From Jiulongibacter sp024742395 (GTDB lineage Bacteria; Bacteroidota; Bacteroidia; Cytophagales; Spirosomataceae), in NCBI GenBank assembly GCA_965249455.1, contig OZ252236.1:310001-374000 (forward strand): DNA of 64,000 nt, given 5' to 3'. The translations under genes were made by a program, and so were the position numbers. The notes beneath the pieces are model-generated. The model ran no database searches, had not been told where the DNA came from, and worked only from the letters and a program-made list of their open reading frames with translations. This document shows, in pieces, positions 43,657 to 52,194 of this stretch. How positions within the stretch are numbered: position 1 is the stretch's first letter; the number at the start of each line of letters is the position of its first letter.

Positions 43657-44595
43657 ATGAATATAGTTTTTTTAGACGCCTACACCAGCCATCCTGAAGA
43701 GTTAGACCTAAGTGATTTAAAAGCCTTAGGAGGTTTTAAAATGTATGATCGTACGCCGTATGAACTCACTGTAGAACGTGCCAACGAAGCCGATATTCTT
43801 CTGACTAACAAGTCTGTACTAGACGATAAAATAATTAGCCAATTACCTAAATTAAAATATATCGGCGTTACTGCTACAGGATATAATGTGGTAGATCTGG
43901 CTGCCGCAAAAAAGAATAATATTGTGGTCACAAATGCAAAAAACTACAGTTCTATGTCTGTGGCACAGCATGTTTTTGCCATGATTCTCTCCTTTACCAA
44001 CAGAATAGCTGAACACAATGATCCCAAAAAATGGGTGAATTGTCAAGACTTTTGCTATTACGATTTCACGCTAACCGAACTGGAGGGCAAAACATTAGGG
44101 CTTGTGGGTATTGGCGATATTGGCGAAAAAGTAGCTCAGGTGGCAGAAGCCTTCGGGATGAAAATAAAAGTCAACAGAAAGTCTAGCAAACCGCATGAAA
44201 AGTATCCGACGGTAGAACTTGACGAGCTGCTCTCTACTTCTGATTTTGTGAGTTTACATTGTCCTTTAACCTCAGAAAACGAGGGCTTTATCAATAAAGA
44301 AAGTCTTCAAACCATGAAATCTTCAGCTATATTGATTAATACTGGCCGTGGCCCATTAATTAACGAGGCAGACCTGAGAGAGGCCCTGGATAAAGAGGTA
44401 ATAGCCGGAGCCGCCGTAGATGTAGTGTCAGTAGAACCTCCAAAGAATGGAAATGCACTTTTCGGTGCAAAAAATTTGATAGTGAGTCCGCACGTAGCCT
44501 GGGCAACGCTGGAAGCCCGGAAGAAACTTTTCAAAATTGTTACAGACAATATTATAGCCTGGCAAAAGGGCGAACCGGTAAATGTAGTAAGCTAA
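43657..44595 (+). CDS. D-2-hydroxyacid dehydrogenase (glycerate dehydrogenase-like)
   Basis: A 312-aa NAD(P)-dependent dehydrogenase. Nucleotide site LGLVGIGDIGEKVAQVAEAFGM (outline, about 147-168). Catalytic Arg in SLHCPLTSEN region and NTGRGPLINEADL, Glu in VVSVEPP and His in VSPHVAWATLEARK. The pattern is closest to HprA-type glycerate/hydroxypyruvate reductases. No signal peptide. It is followed by a bidirectional terminator. Confidence 0.93.
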   Translation: MNIVFLDAYTSHPEELDLSDLKALGGFKMYDRTPYELTVERANEADILLTNKSVLDDKIISQLPKLKYIGVTATGYNVVDLAAAKKNNIVVTNAKNYSSMSVAQHVFAMILSFTNRIAEHNDPKKWVNCQDFCYYDFTLTELEGKTLGLVGIGDIGEKVAQVAEAFGMKIKVNRKSSKPHEKYPTVELDELLSTSDFVSLHCPLTSENEGFINKESLQTMKSSAILINTGRGPLINEADLREALDKEVIAGAAVDVVSVEPPKNGNALFGAKNLIVSPHVAWATLEARKKLFKIVTDNIIAWQKGEPVNVVS

Positions 44596-44602
44596 AACAA
44601 AA

Positions 44603-44630
44603 GAAGCCCGGGTTTTTCAACCCGAGCTTC
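44603..44630. terminator. Bidirectional terminator between converging genes
   Basis: GAAGCCCGGGTT (44603-44614) pairs with AACCCGAGCTTC (44619-44630), with a single mismatch and a 4-nt loop. It separates the dehydrogenase gene from the DUF2911 gene. Confidence 0.85.
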
Positions 44631-44649
44631 TTCAAATAATTGAGAATGA

Positions 44650-45144
44650 TTACTTAACAGGAACCATTGCCTTGGTATCATCCCAGGCAATAACTAAGTT
44701 TTTATCTTCAAAATAAATGCTCATTTGCTCTACAGTGCCATTTGTTTTGGCTGTTTTGGCCATAACGTGCGGTAAATCTGCCCCTTTGATTTTATCATAT
44801 CCATAAGCTCCCCATTGTTCTAAAGTAGGATTTAAAATCACCGTCCAATCTCCCTTTTCTTGAGGAATGGTAAACAATGAATAAGTGCCTGCTTTTACCG
44901 GCTTGCCACCAAACTTTACATCTTTATCAAAAGTGATCTCAGTTGCATTATTGGCACCTGTACGCCACACTTCACCATAAGGAACTAAGCCACCGAAAAT
45001 CTGACGTCCTTTTTTTGATGGAGCACTGTAAACTACAGACATGCCATCGCCCTCAGCCGTTTTTTTTGGACTGGCAGGAGCCTGAGCAAAAGAATATGAG
45101 CCCACAAACAAAAGAGCCGCTGTTAGAAATAGTAGTTTTTTCAT
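44650..45144 (-). CDS. DUF2911 family exported protein
   Basis: A 164-aa protein with a signal peptide (residues 1-20, GSYSFAQA). DUF2911 core: MSVVYSAPSKKGRQIFGGLVPYGEVWRTGANNATEITFDKDV in outline, with VWRTGANNATEI the strongest block, then KAGTYSLFTIPQEKGDWTVILN and QWGAYGYD. The function is unknown and the location is predicted periplasmic. Monocistronic. Confidence 0.92.
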   Translation of the reverse strand: MKKLLFLTAALLFVGSYSFAQAPASPKKTAEGDGMSVVYSAPSKKGRQIFGGLVPYGEVWRTGANNATEITFDKDVKFGGKPVKAGTYSLFTIPQEKGDWTVILNPTLEQWGAYGYDKIKGADLPHVMAKTAKTNGTVEQMSIYFEDKNLVIAWDDTKAMVPVK

Positions 45145-45293
45145 AAGAAGAAAAATTGGTTTGGGATAAAATGATTGAAATAAACGTCTGCAACAAGAGT
45201 AGCCTATCTTAAGTCTACCGTTGCTTTCAGACAGAGTATTAACGAAAATAAGCGAAGTGATGTTTTACCTGAGATTTCAATAATTGCTAAAAC

Positions 45294-46031
45294 TTACTCA
45301 GATTGCTCAGCAGCGAGCTTTCTGGCCATTTCTCTTGGGTTAGTTGGATTCGGGTTTTGCACATCAGACTCCACCAAACCATCACGTAACCTGATAATAC
45401 GATGAGCGTATTGAGCAATATCCTCCTCATGTGTTACCATAATTATGGTATTTCCTTTGGAATGTATCTCTTCAAAAAGCTCCATTATTTCATAAGAGGT
45501 TTTTGTATCCAGGTTTCCTGTAGGTTCATCAGCCAGCAGAATAGATGGGTTATTGACTAAGGCTCTGGCTACCGCCACACGCTGTCGCTGCCCACCTGAT
45601 AATTCATTGGGTCTATGTAAAGACCTTTCTCCTAAACCTACACTTTCTAAAACCTTCTGAGCTCTTTCTGTACGGGCAGACTTACCAAAACCTGCATAGA
45701 TAAGCGGTAAAGCCACGTTATCTAATGACGATATTCTGGGAAGCAAATTAAAGGTTTGAAACACAAAACCTATCTCCTTGTTTCTTATCTCTGCCAGTTC
45801 ATTCTCAGTCATGTCAGAAACATCTTTATCATTAAGAATGTAGGTGCCTCCCGTAGGAGAATCTAAACAGCCTATGATGTTCATCAAAGTAGATTTGCCT
45901 GAGCCAGAAGGCCCCATGAAAGCTACATACTCGCCTTTATTAATGCTGATAGAAACGGATTTTAACGCGTCTACCACTTCGGTACCCATGATGTAACGCT
46001 TTGCAATATCTTTAGTTTCGATGATCTTCAT
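45294..46031 (-). CDS. ABC transporter ATP-binding protein, LolD/MacB type
   Basis: A 245-aa ATPase. Walker A GPSGSGKSTLMN (about 39-50), Q-loop VFQTFNLLPRISSLDNV, signature LSGGQRQRVAVARALV, Walker B ILLADEPTGNLDTKTS, and switch His in IMVTHEEDIAQYAHRI. This subfamily works with FtsX/MacB-type permeases in lipoprotein release or efflux. No permease gene is adjacent, so the partner is encoded elsewhere. About 200 bp of non-coding DNA (46032-46235) separates it from the upstream large gene; nothing decisive was seen there. Confidence 0.93.
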   Translation of the reverse strand: MKIIETKDIAKRYIMGTEVVDALKSVSISINKGEYVAFMGPSGSGKSTLMNIIGCLDSPTGGTYILNDKDVSDMTENELAEIRNKEIGFVFQTFNLLPRISSLDNVALPLIYAGFGKSARTERAQKVLESVGLGERSLHRPNELSGGQRQRVAVARALVNNPSILLADEPTGNLDTKTSYEIMELFEEIHSKGNTIIMVTHEEDIAQYAHRIIRLRDGLVESDVQNPNPTNPREMARKLAAEQSE

Positions 46032-46235
46032 CTGCCTGTAGAGTCAATTAGTAATTACAAAGGTAATTTAAGATTGTATAGTGTTTCATGCTTTTATATC
46101 AAAGTACAAAGCAGCGGATAGATGGCTTTTCAAAAATTTAGGCGGTTATTTAATTGATAAATTGTCGATACAATAAAACCGTTCTGTATGCTATTTGAAT
46201 GAGCATCCTGATCTTGCGTCTATCTCAAAACGCAT

Positions 46236-48788
46236 CTAGAACGAATTGATTTCCTGTTGAAAACTCTTTTTGGCGTCTTCATAGCTTGCATAAAATCTGC
46301 TAAACTCATCATCAGGCATTAAGGTTTCTAACTTATCAAGCCCTTTTTGAGCATAATCATCTACACCGTTCTTAACTGCCAATAAAACATACTTTTGCCA
46401 GAGCAAAACCGACGTGTCATTAAACTCTAAAGCTTCAAAAACCATCGTATAGGCTTCATTAACCATTCCGTTTTCTTCCAGATATCCTGCAATATCCGCA
46501 GTTAAAAACTCATTAAAAGGGGCTTTCTTATGTAGACTTTCATAGGTGTCTTTACTTAACTCATACTGCCGTAATTCATCTGCTTGCTGAAGCCTTGAAG
46601 TAAGTAAATGACTTAAAAAATTATTCTCCTTCAGTACATCAGCAGAAGACTCATCTCCGGAAGCCTTGAAGTTATCGATGGCTCTGTCATACAAACTCTG
46701 CTCTAAATACCACAGACCCAGGGTTCTCCTGTTTCTAAGACCTGCTTCTGTGCTATCCTGAGCTAAATAAGTTAATTGCTTCACCGCAGAAACAATCTCT
46801 TCATTCTTATAATTTTGCTTAGCCTTCAGAAACAAGATATCATTATTAAGACCTACGCTTATAGTATTTTCTGCCAAAGAAGCCCACACAGAATCAGGGA
46901 AATTAGTTTTCTCCCCAGGTAAGCTTAGCTGATTATATAAGGCCGCAAATTCACTGGCACTGGGACTGGTTCCCTTATACAATTTAGGTAAGGGTTCCAT
47001 AAGCTTACCTGTCATTCTGGCTATCGCCAATTGATTAGCCACGTTTCCGGGATAGCTCATTTCTTCGTATCCGGTTTTCACTGAGTCTAGCTTTGCCGGA
47101 AGTGCATTCTCAATCCAGAAGGCCAACATGTTCGTTTTAGGAACTTCACATCTGAAACATTGCTCATTTGCCATATTTAAATATAAATATACACTGTCTC
47201 GTACATTGGCTTTTTCCATGGTTCTGGCCATTGTTGAGGCTAAATAGGCACTTTCCGGAAACACCTTTAAACCTTCTCTTAGGTTAAATAATGATTCAAA
47301 GTACAGGTCTTCTCCTTCAAGATTTTGACTTAAAGCTATAAAAGCTTGTTCTGAAGGATTCTTTTGAATGGCTCTTTTGAAATAGTATGATGCTGTTACG
47401 CCATCACCTACTGTTCTGGCCATGCCGGCCAAAGCATAATTTGACTTATGGTTGTAATAGTCAAAATCGGCTCCTTCTTTATAAAAGGTTTCAGCAGCGG
47501 TCAAATCACCCGCTACAAAATAATAATCCCCCAAAGCATTATTGAGAGCAGCATTTAATTGATTATAACTATAGATATTCTTCTGTATCAGCAAAAAGCC
47601 TACAGCAAAAATACCAGCCACACCGGCCAGCAACAGCCTGCTAAACTTTGGTTTGTAAAGCACTAAATCCACATTCAATCCCTGACGAAGCAATTGAATA
47701 AAGTTTACCAAAACATGAACAAAAAAGATCAGCCCTATGGCTAAATGACATATCGCTATATAATCAAGCAAGAGTTCGTAAAGTGGATCATTTCCGGTAG
47801 CAAAAGAATAGCCAAGCACAGCCGCCGAAATAATGGCCATCCCGAAATATATCCAGGCTCCGCTTTGTTGAAAACTAAACCACTCAAGTGCTTCTGTCTT
47901 TTTCTTAAAGCCCCAAATTCCTGCTATAGCCGAAAAAACAAACAACCACACAGGACTAATCACAAAACCACTGGCATCAATGCTTCGTGTGTTTTCTAAA
48001 TAAATCAATAAACAATTTAAGAGATAAAAAGAAGCCAGAATCAGATAGGTATTTAATGAGCTTTTTCCTTTTTCTGAGCTATTAGAACTCGCCCATACCA
48101 CTAAGGCTATACCCTCATGTGCAATGAGAAACACAAAAACCGCAAATACGAGCACCGGAAAAAGTAAACCATACTGTGCTACGGCATAGATCGGCTCGTT
48201 GACTTTTTGAACAAATAAGCCAACACCAAATATGACGCAAAAAACAATTAACAAGCTAGTAAAACGCCAGACCAGACTTACCTTTTTTAAAAAGGAATTG
48301 AAAGCAAAGAGTAGACCTCCGCTTAGAAAAAAAGAAACCAAAAAGGGCAGTTTTGAGCTTTGCTGAAAGACATTCTCGAGTCTGCTAAGCAATAAAAAGC
48401 CCGAAATACTCACAATAGCCAATAAAAACCATCGACTGTTCAAAAAAGACAAAGCCGCTGTACTTAAACTCAAGCCTACTAAACAAGCCCCAAACAGTAT
48501 ATAGGCAGACCATTGATTAACCACTTGCACGCCTGGAACAAACCACTCTTTTACATAGTAAACCAGCTCGTTATTAGTAAATCGCAAGCCTTTCTCCACA
48601 AAGGCTTCTGTGGCCAAAGGCTTTTGAAAAAGCTCTGAAGCAACATCCCATGGCAACACTAATGAATTACCCATAAAAGACAATACTACAAGGGATATGC
48701 AGAAAGCTAGTAAAAGAAATGAACTTATAAAGAAAAGCGTTTTTTGAGGCAGTGCCCAGCTTCGCCAAAACTGACGGTTGGTGATCAT
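46236..48788 (-). CDS. Large multi-pass membrane protein with C-terminal TPR-like half
   Basis: An 850-aa protein that I do not assign to a named family. The first half (about residues 15-400) has eleven or twelve hydrophobic helices (TLFFISSFLLLAFCISLVVLS, GLLFPVLVFAVFVFLIAHEG, LLLAGVAGIFAVGFLL), and the second half (about 405-850) is alpha-helical TPR-like repeats (DYYFVAGDLTAAETFYKEG, YNHKSNYALAGMARTVGDG, LGLWYLEQSLYDRAIDNF). A Cys pair occurs in NEQCFRCEVP. The layout resembles O-antigen-ligase-like or 'tetratricopeptide membrane' proteins, with the helical repeats exposed to the periplasm or cytoplasm. Monocistronic, divergent from psd. Confidence 0.7.
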   Translation of the reverse strand: MITNRQFWRSWALPQKTLFFISSFLLLAFCISLVVLSFMGNSLVLPWDVASELFQKPLATEAFVEKGLRFTNNELVYYVKEWFVPGVQVVNQWSAYILFGACLVGLSLSTAALSFLNSRWFLLAIVSISGFLLLSRLENVFQQSSKLPFLVSFFLSGGLLFAFNSFLKKVSLVWRFTSLLIVFCVIFGVGLFVQKVNEPIYAVAQYGLLFPVLVFAVFVFLIAHEGIALVVWASSNSSEKGKSSLNTYLILASFYLLNCLLIYLENTRSIDASGFVISPVWLFVFSAIAGIWGFKKKTEALEWFSFQQSGAWIYFGMAIISAAVLGYSFATGNDPLYELLLDYIAICHLAIGLIFFVHVLVNFIQLLRQGLNVDLVLYKPKFSRLLLAGVAGIFAVGFLLIQKNIYSYNQLNAALNNALGDYYFVAGDLTAAETFYKEGADFDYYNHKSNYALAGMARTVGDGVTASYYFKRAIQKNPSEQAFIALSQNLEGEDLYFESLFNLREGLKVFPESAYLASTMARTMEKANVRDSVYLYLNMANEQCFRCEVPKTNMLAFWIENALPAKLDSVKTGYEEMSYPGNVANQLAIARMTGKLMEPLPKLYKGTSPSASEFAALYNQLSLPGEKTNFPDSVWASLAENTISVGLNNDILFLKAKQNYKNEEIVSAVKQLTYLAQDSTEAGLRNRRTLGLWYLEQSLYDRAIDNFKASGDESSADVLKENNFLSHLLTSRLQQADELRQYELSKDTYESLHKKAPFNEFLTADIAGYLEENGMVNEAYTMVFEALEFNDTSVLLWQKYVLLAVKNGVDDYAQKGLDKLETLMPDDEFSRFYASYEDAKKSFQQEINSF

Positions 48789-48840
48789 AAAGAAATTTCA
48801 TTTGGAAAGACCTATGCAAATAACGCCATTTTTTTACTGG

Positions 48841-48873
48841 TTCGTGTAAATCGTCGACAGCCTGTTATATTTG
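48841..48873 (+). promoter_or_regulatory. Candidate psd promoter
   Basis: TTCG (48841-48844), 21 bp, then TATATTTG (48866-48873), an exact TAnnTTTG box with a one-mismatch upstream element. Transcription would begin just after 48873, which rules out the in-frame TTG at 48871 as the psd start. Confidence 0.55.
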
Positions 48874-48894
48874 CTGCGAAATGAGAGCAACAAT

Positions 48895-49551
48895 ATGACA
48901 TTACATAAAGAAGGAAAAGCTACTATACTTATTGCCGCCGGCGGCACACTTGCCGTTTACTTTATTCTTCGTCAGTTTCTGCCTGAGCAGGAACTCCTGC
49001 ATCTCATTTGGCTTATTGTCAGCATTGTAATCATGGTGACAGTACTGCAGTTTTTTAGAAAACCGAACCGTACCGTTACTCAAAATTCCAATCAGATTCT
49101 GGCACCGGCAGATGGTAAAGTGGTGGTGATTGAAGAAACCGTAGAAACCGAATATTTTAATGGCCCCAGAAGACAAATAAGTATTTTTATGTCTCCGGTT
49201 AATGTTCATATAAACTTCAACCCGATTTCCGGAATTGTCAAATATTTCAAATATCACCCGGGCAAATTCCTGGTGGCCTGGCATCCGAAATCAAGTACTG
49301 ATAACGAAAGAAGTACCATAGTGGTGCAGCATTCAAATGGAAAAGAAGTTCTTTTTCGGCAAGTAGCGGGAGCCATGGCTCGTCGTTTATGCTGGTACGT
49401 TTCTGAGGGTCAAAAAGTAGAACAAGGCTCCGAGTTCGGTTTCATTAAATTTGGTTCACGAATAGACGTATACCTACCTCTCGATGCCAAGATACTGTGT
49501 AATTTAGAAGACAAAACCATGGGAAGTCAAACGGTCATTGCGGAATGGTGA
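48895..49551 (+). CDS. psd: Phosphatidylserine decarboxylase, short (archaetidylserine) type
   Basis: A 218-aa membrane enzyme making phosphatidylethanolamine. Two N-terminal helices (about 8-27 and 36-54) anchor it. Core: ILAPADGKVVVIEETVETE, RQISIFMSPVNVHINFNPISGIV (outline) with the catalytic His, and KFLVAWHPKSS. The self-cleavage site is KFGSRIDVYLPL, where the Ser becomes the pyruvoyl group, as in the short family (FGS in place of LGST). ATG at 48895. The gene runs alone; the next gene is 225 bp downstream behind its own promoter. Confidence 0.95.
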   Translation: MTLHKEGKATILIAAGGTLAVYFILRQFLPEQELLHLIWLIVSIVIMVTVLQFFRKPNRTVTQNSNQILAPADGKVVVIEETVETEYFNGPRRQISIFMSPVNVHINFNPISGIVKYFKYHPGKFLVAWHPKSSTDNERSTIVVQHSNGKEVLFRQVAGAMARRLCWYVSEGQKVEQGSEFGFIKFGSRIDVYLPLDAKILCNLEDKTMGSQTVIAEW

Positions 49552-49682
49552 TGCTCCTACATACTTTCTTCTAACCTATATTACCTAGTCCCAACTGTCT
49601 TTTAATCCTCCTGGATTATTATTTGCCCTTGATTTGAGGCCGTTTTCTATTAGAACGCTGCAAGAAAATAGTAGAAATAAAA

Positions 49683-49707
49683 TTTATTTAGAATAAGTCT
49701 AAATAAA
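49683..49707. promoter_or_regulatory. Perfect 10-bp-arm palindrome, candidate Fur-type operator 1
   Basis: Arms TTTATTTAGA (49683-49692) and TCTAAATAAA (49698-49707) with spacer ATAAG. It lies just upstream of a plausible -33 element (CTTG at 49709-49712) of the iron-uptake-like operon. The core TATTTAGA-N5-TCTAAATA recurs at 49747. Confidence 0.7.
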
Positions 49708-49708
49708 C

Positions 49709-49740
49709 CTTGCCTTGTAATTATTCCTTTCCTTTCTTTG
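49709..49740 (+). promoter_or_regulatory. Candidate promoter between the two palindromes
   Basis: CTTG (49709-49712), 20 bp, then TTTCTTTG (49733-49740), one base off TAnnTTTG. It lies exactly between the two palindromes, so a repressor bound at both would block it. Confidence 0.5.
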
Positions 49741-49746
49741 CGACAC

Positions 49747-49767
49747 TATTTAAAATTAGTCTAAATA
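49747..49767. promoter_or_regulatory. Second palindrome, candidate Fur-type operator 2
   Basis: TATTTAAA (49747-49754), spacer ATTAG, TCTAAATA (49760-49767): same geometry as operator 1, with one mismatch in the left arm. Its centre lies 62 bp from that of the first, about six helical turns. A further half-site ATTAGTCT sits at 49770-49777, on the start codon. Confidence 0.68.
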
Positions 49768-49776
49768 ATATTAGTC

Positions 49777-52179
49777 TTGGTTTCGCATCGGTTCACGTTT
49801 TTCTTCTTTCTCAGTTCTATGTCTGCACTTACATCTTTTGCACAGATGTATATTAGTGGAAAAGTACTATCCGGCAAACAGCCTGTTCCTTTTGCCCATG
49901 TGGTATTAGAAAATACCACTTACGGAACACAAACAGACGAAAAGGGTTTCTTTAAATTGGATGGACTCTCCGCTGGCCACTACGTATTGCAAGCGTCCTC
50001 AATTGGTTTCACTAAGAATTCATCTTCTGTAAAAGTGACTAAATCAATATCTGATTTTACCATAGAACTTATTGAAGATGTCAGCCAATTAGATGAAGTT
50101 TTGGTCTCTGCCCAAAGTACCGAAACCAAAATCGAGACAAAAGGATTTGCAGTCAATGCCATTGAAACTAAAGACATAAAATTCCAGTCTGTTCAAACCA
50201 TTGATTTGCTTGACCAAAGTGCGGGAGTACGCATCAGACAATCAGGCGGACAGGGTTCTAGAGTAGAATACAATATCAATGGACTCTCCGGAAACTCCAT
50301 TCGAATATTCATTGACGGCATCCCTATTCAGAATTATGGTCCCTCTTTCTCACTTAGCAGCTTGCCTACTAACCTAATTGAAAGAATAGAAGTTTATAAA
50401 GGTGTGGTTCCGGCAGAACTGGCCACAGATGCACTAGGTGGTGCTATTAATATCATCCTGACAGAGGCTGCTCAAAACAGAATGAACTTCTCCTACTCCT
50501 TTGGTTCATTTAATACGCACAATACCAACCTAAACACCACACTAAGACATCAGAAAACAGGTATTACACTTAATCTGAATGGATTTTATAATTACTCTGA
50601 CAATGACTACCGTGTTTGGGGTAACCAAATTTACCTTACTGACAAGCTCGGAAAAATTAAATACGTAACCGCCAGAAGGTTTCACGACTCCTATCAGTCA
50701 TACGGATCCAAAATTGACCTGGGCGTCACTAATAAAAAATGGGCAGATAAGGCCTACCTGGGAATGGTTCTCTCTGATCTGGACAAAGACATTCAGCATG
50801 GAGCTACTATGGAGACCGTCTATGCCTACAGAAGAGCATTTCAGAGTACCAAAATGCTAAATGCTACTTACCAAAAAGACAATTTCCTACTAAAGAATTT
50901 CAATGTATCGGCTTTTGCTTCGAAATCTATTCTTAAAAGAAATGTGGTGGATACCGTTGCGTATATCACTAATTGGTACGGTGAACTCTCTGACTTTAAC
51001 GAGGATGGCGAATGGGAAACCTGGTCTTCGGGTGCTGAGGCCGGCATTCCTACTTTGAATGAGGATATCGAAAACACCACAACCGTTAAAATAACAGGTA
51101 CATATAATTTTAATGAACACAACAGACTGGTATTTAATTTTCTGAAAAATGATTTTCAAAGAAAGCCTGATGACCCTCTGAGACCAGCTGCAGAAAGAGA
51201 ACTCATAGACACCCGATATTTAACGAAAGATGTTTATGGAGTTGCTTTAGAAAATGGCTTTTTGAAAAATAAGCTTAAATCCTCCCTGTTTTATAAGTTT
51301 TACAGACAAAACGTCAAACTAAAGGACGCCGTACGAGGCTTTAGAGGCGGTAGTGTTACGGCTTATGAGTACGATAAACTAAGCACAAACAATGGGTTCG
51401 GTTTGGCCATCTCCTACCAAATAACTCCCATGTTACAGCTTATGACATCAGCAGAAAATGCCATAAGATTACCAACAGGGCAAGAGGTGTTTGGTAACTC
51501 GGCGGAAAACATTAACCCCTCCTATGAGCTGGATCCGGAGAGCAGCCATAACCTAAATCTTGGACTGAACATAGGGCCATGGCGTCGTAATGGACATGTT
51601 CTGAAACTCATCTCCAATGTATTCTTCAGAGATACCAAAGGAATGATCAGGCAAGCGGTGGCCAATCAGCAGGACGAAACCTTCTCTTTTGAAAATCAGG
51701 ATGCTGTATTAAGCAGAGGAGTTGATACAGAATTAAATTACTCCTTTCAGGAGAAAGCTTTTGTAAAGCTCGGAGTCTCTGTTTTTAATGCAAGGTTCAA
51801 TAAACAATTTGACGCCAACGGATCCGAGTATATTTATTATGGAGACAGGCTTCGTAACGAACCCTTCTTTACGCTGAATAATAACACCCGCTACAATTTC
51901 AAAAACTTTCTTGGGAGCGGCTCCAGACTATCCCTGTATCATAACCTGAGTTACGTTCACCAGTTTTTCAGAGACTGGGAAAGTCTGGGGAGTGCCGGCA
52001 AAGACATCATACCTACTCAATTGGTTAATGATCTGGGCCTTATGTACACAGTACCTAATCAGAAATTCACTGTCAGTCTCGACGCCAAAAACATTTTTAA
52101 CGAACAGGTCTTTGACAATTTTGCCCTGCAAAAGGCAGGCAGAGCTTTTTACATAAAACTGAACTACAACATATTTTAA
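49777..52179 (+). CDS. TonB-dependent receptor for ferric chelates (XusA-like)
   Basis: An 800-aa outer-membrane receptor. Signal peptide residues 1-22 (LTSFAQ); carboxypeptidase-regulatory-like domain (about 24-100: ISGKVLSGKQPVPFAHVVL, GTQTDEKGFFKLDGL); plug (about 105-235: LDEVLVSAQSTETKIET, VEYNINGLSGNSIRIFIDGIP, ATDALGGAINIILTE); barrel to the end, KLNYNIF with terminal Phe. The start is TTG at 49777, since no ATG gives a full signal peptide. It heads an operon with DUF4374, ankyrin, DUF2271 and PepSY-reductase genes, a set like the Bacteroides Xus xenosiderophore system. The ligand is inferred to be a ferric siderophore. Confidence 0.9.
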   Translation: MVSHRFTFFFFLSSMSALTSFAQMYISGKVLSGKQPVPFAHVVLENTTYGTQTDEKGFFKLDGLSAGHYVLQASSIGFTKNSSSVKVTKSISDFTIELIEDVSQLDEVLVSAQSTETKIETKGFAVNAIETKDIKFQSVQTIDLLDQSAGVRIRQSGGQGSRVEYNINGLSGNSIRIFIDGIPIQNYGPSFSLSSLPTNLIERIEVYKGVVPAELATDALGGAINIILTEAAQNRMNFSYSFGSFNTHNTNLNTTLRHQKTGITLNLNGFYNYSDNDYRVWGNQIYLTDKLGKIKYVTARRFHDSYQSYGSKIDLGVTNKKWADKAYLGMVLSDLDKDIQHGATMETVYAYRRAFQSTKMLNATYQKDNFLLKNFNVSAFASKSILKRNVVDTVAYITNWYGELSDFNEDGEWETWSSGAEAGIPTLNEDIENTTTVKITGTYNFNEHNRLVFNFLKNDFQRKPDDPLRPAAERELIDTRYLTKDVYGVALENGFLKNKLKSSLFYKFYRQNVKLKDAVRGFRGGSVTAYEYDKLSTNNGFGLAISYQITPMLQLMTSAENAIRLPTGQEVFGNSAENINPSYELDPESSHNLNLGLNIGPWRRNGHVLKLISNVFFRDTKGMIRQAVANQQDETFSFENQDAVLSRGVDTELNYSFQEKAFVKLGVSVFNARFNKQFDANGSEYIYYGDRLRNEPFFTLNNNTRYNFKNFLGSGSRLSLYHNLSYVHQFFRDWESLGSAGKDIIPTQLVNDLGLMYTVPNQKFTVSLDAKNIFNEQVFDNFALQKAGRAFYIKLNYNIF

Positions 52180-52194
52180 ATTAATTAATAGAGG

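Noticed and set aside
48901..49284. 127-codon open frame on the minus strand within psd
   Set aside because: It is antisense to well-conserved psd sequence and resembles no protein family.
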